Shown: positions 26,601 through 35,423, numbered from the stretch's first letter. The stretch is DNA of 39,784 nt from Bacteroidales bacterium (GCA_007118495.1 SKRM01000038.1:1-39784); one strand, 5' to 3'. The notes: generated by a model not told the origin, from the letters alone. Numbers and translations are program-made.

Positions 26601-28031
26601 TCAAAGTGAAATGGGGTTTCCAATATAAAAATCAAGTATCTGTACCCTGAACACATACTCATATTTAGACTGAAGCAGCTCTGACTGTGCAGCCGTCAGG
26701 CGGTTTTTGGCATCATTATATTCAAGGATGTTGATCATACCAACATTGAACCGTTCTTCGGTGTACCTGAAAGCCTCTTCAAGAGCCTGTACGTTTTTTT
26801 CAGAAGCCTTGTAGCGCTGTAAAGCAGCATGAGCATCCAGATGTGCCTGCTGAATAGTCTTGAACAGCTGATCTCTGACAATCTGCCGTTGCAATTGCAC
26901 GTTATCAAGAGATATTTTTGACCTGTTTATATTGGCCCGAACCTGAAAGTTGTTAAATACCGGTATGCGCAAAAAGAGCCCTACGCTGCGATTCAGGTTG
27001 TCTTCAAGCTGGGTTCTGAAGGGAATAACCTGTGTTTCAGCTCTGAAGTCGGGTGCAAAAACCGCCTCACCTGAAGCTGTCTGACCGATCATCCGCGGAT
27101 CAAGTTCAATGATCTCTGATATTTCAAGCCTTGCTTCAGAGTAACCTGTTCCCATGCTTCCGCTGATGGAAAGCACAGGGCTCCGCCCACCACGTGCAAT
27201 CTGGTAAGCTCTTTCAGCACTAAGCACACGGATTTCGGCCGAGAGGATGTTGGGCTGAATATTTACCGCTGTATTGTAAAGCTGCAAAGGTGAATACTCA
27301 ACTGTTTCACTGGGCGTAATACCAATATCAGGCACTTCAATTTCAAAAGAAGCATCATCCCGCAAATCCAACAATTGGATAAGATCAAGGTAGGCAATAC
27401 GAAGCTGGTTTTCTGAATTAACAAGCTGCAGTTCTTCTGAAGCCTCCTGGGCCTGGATGGTCAGCAAGCTGCCCCTGGCAAGGGTTCCGGCCTCAACCAG
27501 TCTGGCAGTGCGCTCAACCTGTTGCCTGGTTATATCCAGCTGGTTTGTCCTGACTTCCAACAACTCCATATTAAACAGTATCTGCAAATAGGCCGAAGCA
27601 ACCGCCAGTGCAATGTCATTCTCCATCGATTCCACATCATACTGGCTGGCTTCAAGCTCAAGGCGGTCGCGCTGCACATTGTTTCTAACCTGAAAGCCTC
27701 CGAACAATGTCATGCCACTGCTCACGCTAAAATTGTTAGACTGCACCCTTTCGGTGGCAAATTCATTGGTGATCGGATCAAGGGTTCGGCCAAAATTATA
27801 GTTGTGCGATGCGTTGGCATTAAAACTGGGCAACATATTGGCCCTGCTCTGGCTTAGGTTTTGTTTAGATACCTCTACACCAAGCCTTTGCTGCTGTATG
27901 CGCAAATTATTCTGTAAAGCGTGGTTGACACAGTCTTCCAGGCTCCATACCCTGCCTTCCTGCGCCCAGGCCATGGCAGGCAATAGCCAAAGAAACAATA
28001 CAATCAGTTTAAACATTCCGGATAGTTTCAT
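26601..28031 (-). CDS. TolC family outer-membrane channel
   Basis: The protein of 476 aa should form the trimeric exit duct of an efflux or secretion system. The signal peptide ends at AWA-Q (residue 23). WSLEDCVNHALQNN is the typical first helix of the outer-membrane efflux protein repeat. The helical barrel halves contain AYLQILFNMELLEVRTNQLDI-type coiled helices, and the second repeat ends with EERFNVGMINILEYNDAKNRL. ATG 28031 fits the promoter box at 28078; ATG 28016 is an alternative. The adaptor gene follows, so the two proteins probably work together. Confidence 0.93.
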   Translation of the reverse strand: MKLSGMFKLIVLFLWLLPAMAWAQEGRVWSLEDCVNHALQNNLRIQQQRLGVEVSKQNLSQSRANMLPSFNANASHNYNFGRTLDPITNEFATERVQSNNFSVSSGMTLFGGFQVRNNVQRDRLELEASQYDVESMENDIALAVASAYLQILFNMELLEVRTNQLDITRQQVERTARLVEAGTLARGSLLTIQAQEASEELQLVNSENQLRIAYLDLIQLLDLRDDASFEIEVPDIGITPSETVEYSPLQLYNTAVNIQPNILSAEIRVLSAERAYQIARGGRSPVLSISGSMGTGYSEARLEISEIIELDPRMIGQTASGEAVFAPDFRAETQVIPFRTQLEDNLNRSVGLFLRIPVFNNFQVRANINRSKISLDNVQLQRQIVRDQLFKTIQQAHLDAHAALQRYKASEKNVQALEEAFRYTEERFNVGMINILEYNDAKNRLTAAQSELLQSKYEYVFRVQILDFYIGNPISL

Positions 28032-28077
28032 GGTGCAAATACTGGCTTCAAATTGTACTTCATATGAACTTAACCAG

Positions 28078-28085
28078 CAAATGTA
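28078..28085 (-). promoter_or_regulatory. Bacteroidota -7 box for the tolC-hlyD-tsaB-divIC run
   Basis: CAAATGTA on plus reads TACATTTG on minus, a full match. The predicted start near 28071 leaves about 40 nt before ATG 28031. Confidence 0.5.
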
Positions 28086-28158
28086 CAAAAGGTTCTTATT
28101 GCTTAGTCATGTAATCTATGGTATTTTGCCTAATTTTATGATACCTAAACACCCTATT

Positions 28159-29013
28159 ATGAATATTGCCATAAGCGGCTCGGGAGGTTTTGTCGGGAAA
28201 AAACTTTCTGCAAGTCTGATCGGAGCCAGACATGAGGTACTTGCAATACCCAGGCATTGGTTTTCGCTGGATCATTCCACCCTGGCAGACAATCTCAAAG
28301 GCGCCGAATGCGTCATACATCTGGCCGGAGCACCTATTCTCAGGCGATGGACAAAATCGAACCGAAAAGCAATTTACGACAGCCGGATCAACACAACACA
28401 ACAATTAACCAGAGCCATGGCACAAATGAAAGACCCGCCCCATACATTCATCTGTGCATCAGCTGTCGGTATTTACCCTGAAACCGGTGTCCATGATGAG
28501 AACAGCCGTGAAAGAGCCAGTGATTTTCTCGGCGAAGTTTGCACAGATTGGGAGTTGGCAGCCTCAAGGGTTCCATCTTCGTGCCGACAGCTATCTTTTC
28601 GATTTGGCGTTATTCTTGGAAATAACGGTGGCGCACTCGGCCAAATGCTGCTGCCCTTTAAACTAGGCCTGGGAGGCAGAATCAGCCACGGAAAACAAAT
28701 GATGCCCTGGATTCATATGGACGATGTAACCGGAATCTTTCAATTTGTTCTTGACAACTCAGCGATCAAAGGCCCGGTGAATATTACAACCCCCAATCCG
28801 GTATCAAATCTTGCCTTTACCCGAACATTGGCCAAAACCCTCAAACGTCCGGCCTTTATGCCGGTTCCTGAATGGGCACTTAAGCTGGCGTTTGGACAGG
28901 GAGCCACCGTGTTAACCCGCGGACAGACAGTCGTTCCCGGCACACTCACCAAGGCAGGTTATCCATTTCGCTTTCATGAGCTTGAGGCAGCCCTTTGGGA
29001 TTTGATAAAATAA
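28159..29013 (+). CDS. TIGR01777-type NAD-dependent epimerase/dehydratase (SDR)
   Basis: The 284-aa protein belongs to the extended short-chain dehydrogenase family known from YfcH and the plastid SulA-like proteins. The nucleotide-binding glycine motif GSGGFVG is at 7-13. VIHLAGAPI, SRINTTQQL, SAVGIYP, and the C-terminal DUF1731-like part (VPEWALKLAFGQGATVLTRGQ) all match the family. Substrate is unknown. An upstream in-frame extension to 27802 runs antisense through the tolC-like gene and lacks family similarity, so ATG 28159 is used. It is followed by a terminator and appears to be monocistronic. Confidence 0.9.
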   Translation: MNIAISGSGGFVGKKLSASLIGARHEVLAIPRHWFSLDHSTLADNLKGAECVIHLAGAPILRRWTKSNRKAIYDSRINTTQQLTRAMAQMKDPPHTFICASAVGIYPETGVHDENSRERASDFLGEVCTDWELAASRVPSSCRQLSFRFGVILGNNGGALGQMLLPFKLGLGGRISHGKQMMPWIHMDDVTGIFQFVLDNSAIKGPVNITTPNPVSNLAFTRTLAKTLKRPAFMPVPEWALKLAFGQGATVLTRGQTVVPGTLTKAGYPFRFHELEAALWDLIK

Positions 29014-29049
29014 TTGCATATCTTTATACCCTTGTTTTCATGGTTGCAG

Positions 29050-29090
29050 AGGGAAAACCAACACGCTTGTGTGCTGAGGTTTTCCCTTTC
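29050..29090 (+). terminator. Terminator after the SDR gene
   Basis: AGGGAAAACC (29050-29059) pairs with GGTTTTCCCT (29078-29087), with an inner CAC/GTG pairing in the loop and a T-rich tail. Confidence 0.75.
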
Positions 29091-29131
29091 TTTATATCTT
29101 TAGCTCCACGTTCAGAAAACCAACAAAAACC

Positions 29132-30499
29132 ATGGCCAAGGTAAAAACCGCGTTTTTTTGTACCAACTGCGGTGCAGAGTCACCCAAATGGATGGGAAAG
29201 TGTACTTCTTGCGGTGAATGGAACACTTATACCGAAGAAGTCATCAGCAAAGAGAGTGCCGTCAGGGGTGGGAGCAGAAAGAAATCGACCAACACGGTTA
29301 AGCCAAGGTTGATTCATGAGGTTCCCAAAGCCAATGAACAAAGAATAGCCTCTGGAAGTGCAGAACTTGACAGGGTTCTGGGAGGTGGTATTGTCCCCGG
29401 AGCAATCATGCTTGTAGGGGGAGAGCCGGGCATCGGAAAATCGACCCTGATGCTTCAGGTAGCCTTGCAGATGAAAGACCACCAGGTAGTTTACATCTCA
29501 GGTGAAGAAAGTGAGCTTCAGCTCAATATGCGGGCCACCCGGCTTGGGATCAAACACCCCCAATGTTACGTACTCACAGAAACTGACACCTCTGCCCTTT
29601 TCAGGCATCTTGAAACACTAAATCCGGGCCTGGTCATTATTGATTCAATCCAGACACTTACTTCACCCTACATTGAGTCATCAGCCGGCAGCATTTCTCA
29701 GATAAGAGAATGTGCAGCAGAGTTTCAGCGGTATGCCAAAGAAACATCCACCCCCGTCATTCTCATTGGGCATATCACCAAAGAAGGCTCGCTGGCCGGA
29801 CCAAAAATACTTGAACACATGGTCGATACGGTTTTACAGTTTGAGGGTGACCACAGGCATATGTACCGCATATTGAGGGCCATGAAAAACCGTTTTGGAA
29901 GCACCAGCGAACTTGGCATTTATGAAATGCGTGATACCGGCCTGAGAGAAGTTCCAAACCCTTCAGAATTACTGCTGTCGCACCATGAAGAATCACTCAG
30001 TGGTGTCACCGTATCGGCCACCATGGAGGGCGTCCGGCCCATACTCATTGAAACCCAGGCCCTGGTAAGCTCTGCCGCTTACGGCACCCCACAACGTTCA
30101 GCCACAGGTTTTGACCTGCGCAGATTGAATATGTTATTGGCCGTACTTGAAAAACGTTGCGGGTTTCGCATTGCAGCCAAAGACGTATTTCTTAATGTCA
30201 CCGGGGGTATCCGTGTAGATGATCCTGCCATTGATCTTGGCGTGATATGCGCCATTCTCTCATCAGCTGAAGATATCCCCGTAGGCAAAAAAACATGCTT
30301 TGCAGCAGAGGTTGGGCTCACAGGTGAGATCAGGCCAGTGACCCGCATTGAACAGCGTATTTCTGAAGCAGCAAAATTGGGTTTTGAAGAGGTTTTCGTG
30401 TCAAGATATAATTTAAAAGGCCTGGAAAAAAAGAAATTCGGCATACAAATCAACCAGGTAGGACGTATCGACGAAGTATTCAGGCTATTATTTGCCTGA
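29132..30499 (+). CDS. radA: DNA repair protein RadA
   Basis: RadA is a RecA-like, DnaB-type helicase that processes recombination intermediates. The 455-aa protein has an N-terminal zinc finger (C10-x2-C13, C24-x2-C27), Walker A GGEPGIGKST at 96-105, the RadA-specific KNRFG motif at 252-256 and a C-terminal Lon-like domain (ALVSSAAYGTPQRSATGFD onward). Length is standard. A near-match to the -7 box, TATCTTTA at 29095-29102, may drive it with a leader of about 24 nt. The 220-bp gap after it (30500-30719) shows only a short hairpin at 30609-30625. Confidence 0.97.
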   Translation: MAKVKTAFFCTNCGAESPKWMGKCTSCGEWNTYTEEVISKESAVRGGSRKKSTNTVKPRLIHEVPKANEQRIASGSAELDRVLGGGIVPGAIMLVGGEPGIGKSTLMLQVALQMKDHQVVYISGEESELQLNMRATRLGIKHPQCYVLTETDTSALFRHLETLNPGLVIIDSIQTLTSPYIESSAGSISQIRECAAEFQRYAKETSTPVILIGHITKEGSLAGPKILEHMVDTVLQFEGDHRHMYRILRAMKNRFGSTSELGIYEMRDTGLREVPNPSELLLSHHEESLSGVTVSATMEGVRPILIETQALVSSAAYGTPQRSATGFDLRRLNMLLAVLEKRCGFRIAAKDVFLNVTGGIRVDDPAIDLGVICAILSSAEDIPVGKKTCFAAEVGLTGEIRPVTRIEQRISEAAKLGFEEVFVSRYNLKGLEKKKFGIQINQVGRIDEVFRLLFA

Positions 30500-30608
30500 C
30501 CCTGAAAAGGAAGCAAACTGTAGAAAACCCTCCCCGCAAAACCGTGGTCATTTTTCCACATTTTCTGTGTACAACCATGGAGTAGAACCCTGCAGACATA
30601 TTTTTTTG

Positions 30609-30625
30609 TGCCTGACTACCAGGCA
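30609..30625. repeat. Short hairpin in the radA-PfpI gap
   Basis: TGCCTG and CAGGCA flank ACTAC. A T run precedes rather than follows it, so it is not a plus-strand terminator. I see no exact promoter box in this 220-bp gap. Confidence 0.35.
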
Positions 30626-30719
30626 TTATACTTGTTTTTCATAAGAAACGGCAACCCCATTGGCATGGTTTTCCATATGTTAAAACGCCGATGATAGTAA
30701 AACTCAAAACCCGTAAGCT

Positions 30720-31358
30720 ATGAAGAAAATGATTTTGCCCCTGTTGGGGTTGTTACTGATGGTAACAAGTTGTCAAACTGAAATCCAGCAACAAATGGAA
30801 AAAGCAGAAAAAACACAAATTGCAGTTTTGGTGGGAGAAGGCTTTCATGATGGAGAGGCTTATATGCCTATGGGATATCTTACCAACCGTGGAGCAAAGG
30901 TAACGGTTATTGGCCCTGAGCAGGGACTGGTCAAGGCTTATAACAGTGACTTTACCATCATGATTGAAAAAGCCATCCATGAGGTAAGTCCCGATGATTT
31001 TGACGCACTTATCCTACCTGGCGGACAAGCACCTTCACACCTTCGTGAAAATGAACATGTGGTAAGCTTCGTCAGAGACTTCTTCAATTCTGGCAAGACA
31101 GTAGCCGCCATTTGCCATGGCCCACAGATTCTGATTACTGCAGGTGTGATGGACGGAGTAGATGCAACAGGAGTAGGCGGAATCAAAGAAGAGCTTGAAG
31201 AAGCCGGAGTAAACTACATGGATGAATCAGTGGTGATTTACCACAACCTTATCACCTCAAGAACACCCCCTGATTTGTTCGATTTTTCAAACGCCATTGA
31301 GCAGTCGGTGCTCATATCACCAACACTGGATGATATCCCGACACGGCCAGCTGTATAG
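30720..31358 (+). CDS. Lipoprotein of the DJ-1/PfpI family
   Basis: The 212-aa protein has a type II signal peptide with lipobox VTSC (C18), followed by a spacer and a complete DJ-1/PfpI domain (about 33-195). The nucleophile elbow is AAICHGPQ, with C132 and H133, and the conserved acid is probably E46 in HDGEAYMP. Family members are cysteine peptidases, deglycases or chaperones, nearly all cytoplasmic. This one should be anchored in the envelope, which is unusual. The sequence resembles PfpI/YhbO more than DJ-1 in its GLVKAYN, DFDALILPGG and ITSRTPPDLFDF segments. Activity cannot be assigned. Confidence 0.88.
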   Translation: MKKMILPLLGLLLMVTSCQTEIQQQMEKAEKTQIAVLVGEGFHDGEAYMPMGYLTNRGAKVTVIGPEQGLVKAYNSDFTIMIEKAIHEVSPDDFDALILPGGQAPSHLRENEHVVSFVRDFFNSGKTVAAICHGPQILITAGVMDGVDATGVGGIKEELEEAGVNYMDESVVIYHNLITSRTPPDLFDFSNAIEQSVLISPTLDDIPTRPAV

Positions 31359-31395
31359 TACAGGCAGGCATGGTAAAACCACAAACCCTTTTGTT

Positions 31396-32541
31396 ATGCC
31401 TTTAATGACCAGGAAAATTTTCAGAGAACTAGCAGAGGTAAGGCAAAAGCCTTGTATCTCCATGTATATTCCGACAGAACGTACAGGTGACAACCAAAAA
31501 GGGAGGATCCGCCTGAAAAACATGGTGCAGGCTGCTACATCTGAACTTGAAGCCCAGGGTATGCAGGGTAGGCAGATCCTCTCATTATTACGTCCCCTTG
31601 AAATGCTGTACAATGACACCGAGATATGGAGACACTTATCTGACGGACTGGCCGCATTTCTGAGCCCCGGAAAGTTTGCTTACTCCATATTCCCCATTCG
31701 CTTCAACGAATTCGTCGAAGTTGGCAGCAGGTTCCATCTGCTGCCCCTCATACCCGTTTTCAATGGAGACGGCCGCTTTTTTATCCTGGCCCTAAGTCTG
31801 AAAAAAGCACGTTTGTTTGAAGGCAGTCGTGACCACATTTCAGAAATCGGCATTGAAGACCTGGTGCCCCAAACCCTTCAAGATACAGTGGGCTACGACT
31901 ACGAGCCCAAAACCCTTCAGTTCAGAACAGGCCAGAGCGGAACAGGTCAGGGGATGTACCACGGGCAAGGTCGCAGCAAGGATAATAAAAAAGATGAAAT
32001 CTCGCGTCACCTGAGAGAAGTAGACCGGAACCTGTGTGATGTGCTGCAGGGATACGACGCCCCACTGGTGCTGGCCTGCGTTGACTACCTGTTTTCAATC
32101 TATCGTCAGGTAAACACTTACATTAATCTGTTTCCAGAGCATATGGGCGGAAATCCTGACGAAAAACACATGCACGACCTTCATCCTGAAGCCTGGAAAA
32201 TGCTTGAAAAACATTTTGATAAACACAGGTCTGACACCCTGGCACATTTTGATTTTCTGCAGAGTAAAGGCAAAACCACCCACTTTACGGATGACATCAT
32301 ATTTGCTGCCCGCGAAGGACGCATAGATACCCTTTTTGTTCGCAAGAATACCTCAGTTTGGGGAGAGATCAAAGAAGGAAACGGAGGGGTTGATGTCCAG
32401 GAACAGAAAACAACACAAAACTATTGCCTGCTTGACCATACTGCAAAAACGGCCTTTCTCCAGGGATCAAGGGTATACCTGCTTGACGCAGACGATATGC
32501 CCGGTCGGGATGAGCCGATGGTTGCCACACTCAGGTATTGA
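31396..32541 (+). CDS. Probable baeRF (bacterial eRF1-like) family protein
   Basis: The 381-aa cytoplasmic protein has no signal or membrane segment. The central stretch (about 115-145) reads FHLLPLIPVFNGDGRFFILALSLKKARLFEG, the pattern I associate with bacterial proteins related to archaeo-eukaryotic release factor domains (baeRF3 or baeRF7 type). The C-terminal third (DDIIFAAREGRIDTLFVRK ... DHTAKTAFLQGSRVYLLDADDMP) resembles the L7Ae-like portion of eRF1 relatives. Their role is unclear; ribosome-associated or stress functions have been proposed for the superfamily. ATG 31396 removes a leader overlapping the PfpI gene. Its 3' end overlaps the convergent regulator gene by 11 bp. Confidence 0.6.
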   Translation: MPLMTRKIFRELAEVRQKPCISMYIPTERTGDNQKGRIRLKNMVQAATSELEAQGMQGRQILSLLRPLEMLYNDTEIWRHLSDGLAAFLSPGKFAYSIFPIRFNEFVEVGSRFHLLPLIPVFNGDGRFFILALSLKKARLFEGSRDHISEIGIEDLVPQTLQDTVGYDYEPKTLQFRTGQSGTGQGMYHGQGRSKDNKKDEISRHLREVDRNLCDVLQGYDAPLVLACVDYLFSIYRQVNTYINLFPEHMGGNPDEKHMHDLHPEAWKMLEKHFDKHRSDTLAHFDFLQSKGKTTHFTDDIIFAAREGRIDTLFVRKNTSVWGEIKEGNGGVDVQEQKTTQNYCLLDHTAKTAFLQGSRVYLLDADDMPGRDEPMVATLRY

Positions 32542-33886
32542 AACGGATACTGTACTCCTTCATTTTGTTGTACAGGGTCTTCCGGTCGACCCTAAGCAGC
32601 CGTGCTGCTTCTGATCTGTTGTTTCCGGTAGTAAGCAGCGCCGCGAGTATGGCTTCACGTTCCGCTTTCATTGCAACCTGTTTCAGCGATTGAACCTTAT
32701 TTGATTGATGCTGATTCGGGTTATGTATCTCTGACCCGGGTTGAAAGAAACGTATCTCTTCGGGCAGGGTAGACTCATCTATCCTGCTCCCTCTGGTCAG
32801 CAAAACACACCGGGTGACCACGTTTTCAAGTTCACGTATGTTTCCCGGCCAGTTATATGATAAAAAGGCTTTTTTGACTTCCGGTTCAAGATCACTGACC
32901 TCCTTGCCAAACTCTTTACTGGCTCTGCCAATGAAATGCCATACCAAATCAAAAACATCCTCCTTACGCTTTCTGAGTGGGGGAATATGTATGGTAAAGC
33001 CATTTAGCCTGTGGTACAGGTCTTCTCTAAAAGCCTTATTGCGCAGGTTGCTGCTGAGGTCTTCATTGGTTGCAGCAATTATGCGGACATCAACCTTTAT
33101 CGGTTTATTGTCGCCAAGTCTGGTAATGGTTTTCTCCTGAAGGGTCCTTAGAAGCTTCACCTGGTTTTCGTGTGACAGGTTACCGACTTCATCCAGAAAC
33201 AAGGTGCCACCGGCAGCTTCTTCAAAACAACCCCGCTTATCATGAATAGCCCCTGTAAAAGCTCCTTTCACATGGCCAAACAACTCGCTGTTCGCCAGCT
33301 CACCTGGCAAGGCACCACAGTCAAGCGCCACAAAAGGATTATCCCGGCGTTTGCTTTGGTAGTGAATGGCACGGGCAACCACTTCTTTTCCCGAACCCGT
33401 TTCACCCATAATCAACACACTCAGATCAGTGGGAGCAACCACCCTGACATGATTCAATGCATTAATCATCGGATCACTCTTACCTTCAACGTATTGTTTG
33501 AAAAAAACTTCACGCCCTCCGGCCTCCAGTTTCCCCATGGCTTTTTCAACCAACCTTAGTACCTCATCCGACACCAGGGGTTTGACCACATAATCCGCGG
33601 CACCAGCCCTGATGAGGTTTACGGCCGTGCGCACATCAGCATAAGCAGTCATGAAAACAACCGGAATAACCGGATGGAATCGTCTGAGTCGCCTGTAGAG
33701 TTCCTCTCCATCGGCGTCGGGCAGGCGGTTATCGCAAAAAACCATATCTGCACCTTCTGTACGAAGCACTTTCAGCCCATGATTGGCCGTATGGCTCACC
33801 CTTGTTTCATAATCTCTGGCCGCAAACAAATCATGTAATTGTTTGCACACATAAGTGTCATCATCAATAATCAGAATTTTCGGCAT
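32531..33886 (-). CDS. Sigma-54-dependent response regulator, NtrC family
   Basis: The 451-aa protein has the classic three domains. The receiver (about 1-118) has D9-D10, phospho-acceptor D52 in CDNRLPD, T80 and K102. The AAA+ domain has Walker A GETGSGKE at 161-168, the intact sigma-54 loop GAFTGA at 208-213 and Walker B GGTLFLDE at 226-233. A Fis-type helix-turn-helix ([21 protein letters not shown]) lies near the end. No histidine kinase gene is in the window, so its partner is elsewhere. ATG 33886 is chosen because an upstream extension to 33976 precedes the receiver fold and overlaps the promoter. The divergent neighbour has a sigma-54-like promoter. Confidence 0.95.
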   Translation of the reverse strand: MPKILIIDDDTYVCKQLHDLFAARDYETRVSHTANHGLKVLRTEGADMVFCDNRLPDADGEELYRRLRRFHPVIPVVFMTAYADVRTAVNLIRAGAADYVVKPLVSDEVLRLVEKAMGKLEAGGREVFFKQYVEGKSDPMINALNHVRVVAPTDLSVLIMGETGSGKEVVARAIHYQSKRRDNPFVALDCGALPGELANSELFGHVKGAFTGAIHDKRGCFEEAAGGTLFLDEVGNLSHENQVKLLRTLQEKTITRLGDNKPIKVDVRIIAATNEDLSSNLRNKAFREDLYHRLNGFTIHIPPLRKRKEDVFDLVWHFIGRASKEFGKEVSDLEPEVKKAFLSYNWPGNIRELENVVTRCVLLTRGSRIDESTLPEEIRFFQPGSEIHNPNQHQSNKVQSLKQVAMKAEREAILAALLTTGNNRSEAARLLRVDRKTLYNKMKEYSIRFNT

Positions 33887-33923
33887 AGGATGCAGATTGG
33901 AGTGCATGCATAAACAGCAGAAC

Positions 33924-33956
33924 CAAAGATAGTGAAAAAGTAGAAAAGCGTCCAAA
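33924..33956 (-). promoter_or_regulatory. Bacteroidota promoter of the response regulator gene
   Basis: On minus, TTTG (33956-33953) is followed after 21 bp by TATCTTTG (33931-33924). The predicted start near 33917 gives a leader of about 31 nt. Confidence 0.6.
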
Positions 33957-33965
33957 ACCGCATAC

Positions 33966-33989
33966 AAAGTGTTCACATACGTACACTTT
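33966..33989. promoter_or_regulatory. Candidate activator-binding dyad
   Basis: AAAGTGT and ACACTTT are perfect inverted repeats separated by 10 bp. The centre lies about 100 bp upstream of the predicted sigma-54 start site for the gene at 34128, the usual place for an upstream activating sequence. It is also just upstream of the regulator's own -33 box. Confidence 0.4.
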
Positions 33990-34052
33990 TTTGACTAAAA
34001 ACACCTCCGCAACTCCTTTTTAATTGCTTGTTTTATAGTAGTTTACTGTTTT

Positions 34053-34068
34053 TGGCACGGATATAGTT
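34053..34068 (+). promoter_or_regulatory. Sigma-54-like -24/-12 promoter
   Basis: TTGGCACG gives a full -24 box (TGGCAC at 34053-34058). The -12 position, 10 bp after the GG, reads AGTT rather than TTGC, so the -12 box is imperfect. The predicted start is near 34079. Confidence 0.4.
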
Positions 34069-34127
34069 TAACCTTAATCGAAACTGATACTAAAACAAAG
34101 AACATAAAAACATAAAAACAAAACGTC

Positions 34128-34424
34128 ATGAAAGCAAAACTGATTATCACAGCAATGGTCATACTGTTCAGTACCACACTGACCATGGCCAACCCAAGCA
34201 AACGCACACTTACCTTCCGCACTACCCTTGGCAGCGTATTAATCCAGCCAGTTAATGAAGAAGCCACACAAGACAGTCTTCCTCTAGAAATACAAGCCGA
34301 ATTTTTTCGCCTGCGCAAAGAGAAAACTGTAAAAATGATTGACCTGACCGACATGATCAAGCCCGAAAAGGAAGAACCCCTGCCATTCGATCTGAACCAG
34401 GTCTTGAGAACTATCAGGAGATAA
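34128..34424 (+). CDS. Small secreted protein of unknown function
   Basis: The 98-aa protein has a clear Sec signal peptide (residues 1-21, cleavage likely after TMA-N). The 77-residue mature part contains a short beta-like segment (RTLTFRTTLGSVLIQPV), a charged helical region (LEIQAEFFRLRKEKTVKMIDL) and a Pro/Glu-rich tail. No cysteine, lipobox or membrane segment is present in the mature part. I do not recognise the family. The leader is A-rich without a Shine-Dalgarno sequence. It is a single-gene transcript, bounded by the sigma-54-like promoter upstream and a strong terminator. Position and promoter suggest control by the divergent response regulator. Confidence 0.75.
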   Translation: MKAKLIITAMVILFSTTLTMANPSKRTLTFRTTLGSVLIQPVNEEATQDSLPLEIQAEFFRLRKEKTVKMIDLTDMIKPEKEEPLPFDLNQVLRTIRR

Positions 34425-34440
34425 ACACCCCAACATAGTT

Positions 34441-34468
34441 GCCCGCCCCATCCAGGCGGGCTTTTTTT
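34441..34468 (+). terminator. Terminator of the small secreted protein gene
   Basis: GCCCGCC pairs with GGCGGGC around a 7-base loop, followed by seven T. The T run touches the metF stop codon. Confidence 0.93.
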
Positions 34469-35420
34469 ATATTACAGCCCTGACAATGTCTACCATATTA
34501 TCAACTTTACCCATGGTAAAGTAGTGGATCAAAGGCACACCGGCGCCATAGAGTTCGCGCGACTGGTTAATCGCCCACTCAACCCCCAGCTCCCTGACTT
34601 GTTTTGCATCTTTGCATTTCTCAACCTCCCGGGCCAGCTCGTCAGGAATATCTACCTTGAATGTCTGGGGAATGATATGCAGCTGTGACCGGTTACTGAT
34701 GGGTTTGAGGCCCGGTATCACAGGTACCTGAATTCCCACGGCTCTGCAGTCATTGACAAACTCAAAATATTTTCGGTTATCAAAAAACATTTGGGTTACA
34801 ATATAATCAGCGCCTGCATCCACCTTGGCCTTTAACCATAAAAGGTCGCTCTGTTTGTTGGGTGATTCAAAATGCTTTTCGGGATAACCGGCAACACCCA
34901 CCGAAAAATTGGTGCGCGTGGCATTTTTAAGCATTTCATCCAGATAAATTCCCTGGTTCATAGCCTGGATCTGCTTCAATAGTTCGATGGCAAAAACATG
35001 ACCGTCTTTGGCTGGCTGAAACCTCTTTGACATGGGATCACCATCACCCCGCACAGCCAGAATATTGTGAATGCCCAGATAATGCAAATCTATGAGTGCA
35101 TCTTCTGTTTCTTCTTTTGAAAAACCACCACAGATCAAATGGGGAACTACATCAACCTGGTAGCGGTTCTGAATGGCAGCTGAAATGGCAACAGTGCCCG
35201 GCCTTTTGCGAACATGTCGCACCTGCATCAGCCCCTGCGCTCTGGGTACAAACACTGTCTCAGACTGATGATAGGTAATATTGATATAAGGTGGCTCAAA
35301 CTCCATCAAAAGATCCAGGGCGTTGTAAACAGTTTGGATACTGCTGCCCTTGGCCGGAGGAAGTATCTCAAAAGACACCCTGCGCCCCTTTGTGTTCGTT
35401 ATGTGGTCGGTTATGTACAT
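34467..35420 (-). CDS. metF: 5,10-methylenetetrahydrofolate reductase
   Basis: MetF reduces 5,10-methylene-THF to 5-methyl-THF, the methyl donor for MetH. The 317-aa flavoprotein has the conserved start VSFEILPP, the substrate region NITYH, HLICGG and LAVRGDGDP, then AGADYIVTQMFFDN and the C-terminal VPLIHYFTMG. The start ATG lies three bases after the metH stop codon, so the two are almost certainly translated from one message and supply consecutive steps of methionine synthesis. Confidence 0.97.
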   Translation of the reverse strand: MYITDHITNTKGRRVSFEILPPAKGSSIQTVYNALDLLMEFEPPYINITYHQSETVFVPRAQGLMQVRHVRKRPGTVAISAAIQNRYQVDVVPHLICGGFSKEETEDALIDLHYLGIHNILAVRGDGDPMSKRFQPAKDGHVFAIELLKQIQAMNQGIYLDEMLKNATRTNFSVGVAGYPEKHFESPNKQSDLLWLKAKVDAGADYIVTQMFFDNRKYFEFVNDCRAVGIQVPVIPGLKPISNRSQLHIIPQTFKVDIPDELAREVEKCKDAKQVRELGVEWAINQSRELYGAGVPLIHYFTMGKVDNMVDIVRAVI

Positions 35421-35423
35421 TGT

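Noticed and set aside
27802-28158. N-terminal extension of the SDR gene
   Set aside because: The extra 119 codons are antisense to the tolC-like gene, and the nucleotide-binding motif belongs at the N-terminus.
30662-30680. Sigma-54 promoter before the PfpI-like gene (TTGGCAT)
   Set aside because: The -12 position reads TCCA instead of TTGC, so only the -24 half matches.
33887-33976. Longer start for the response regulator
   Set aside because: The extension precedes a normal receiver start and covers the TAnnTTTG promoter.
33966-33992. Rho-independent terminator
   Set aside because: The dyad is followed by a T run on plus, but no plus-strand gene lies directly upstream; an operator fits the position better.
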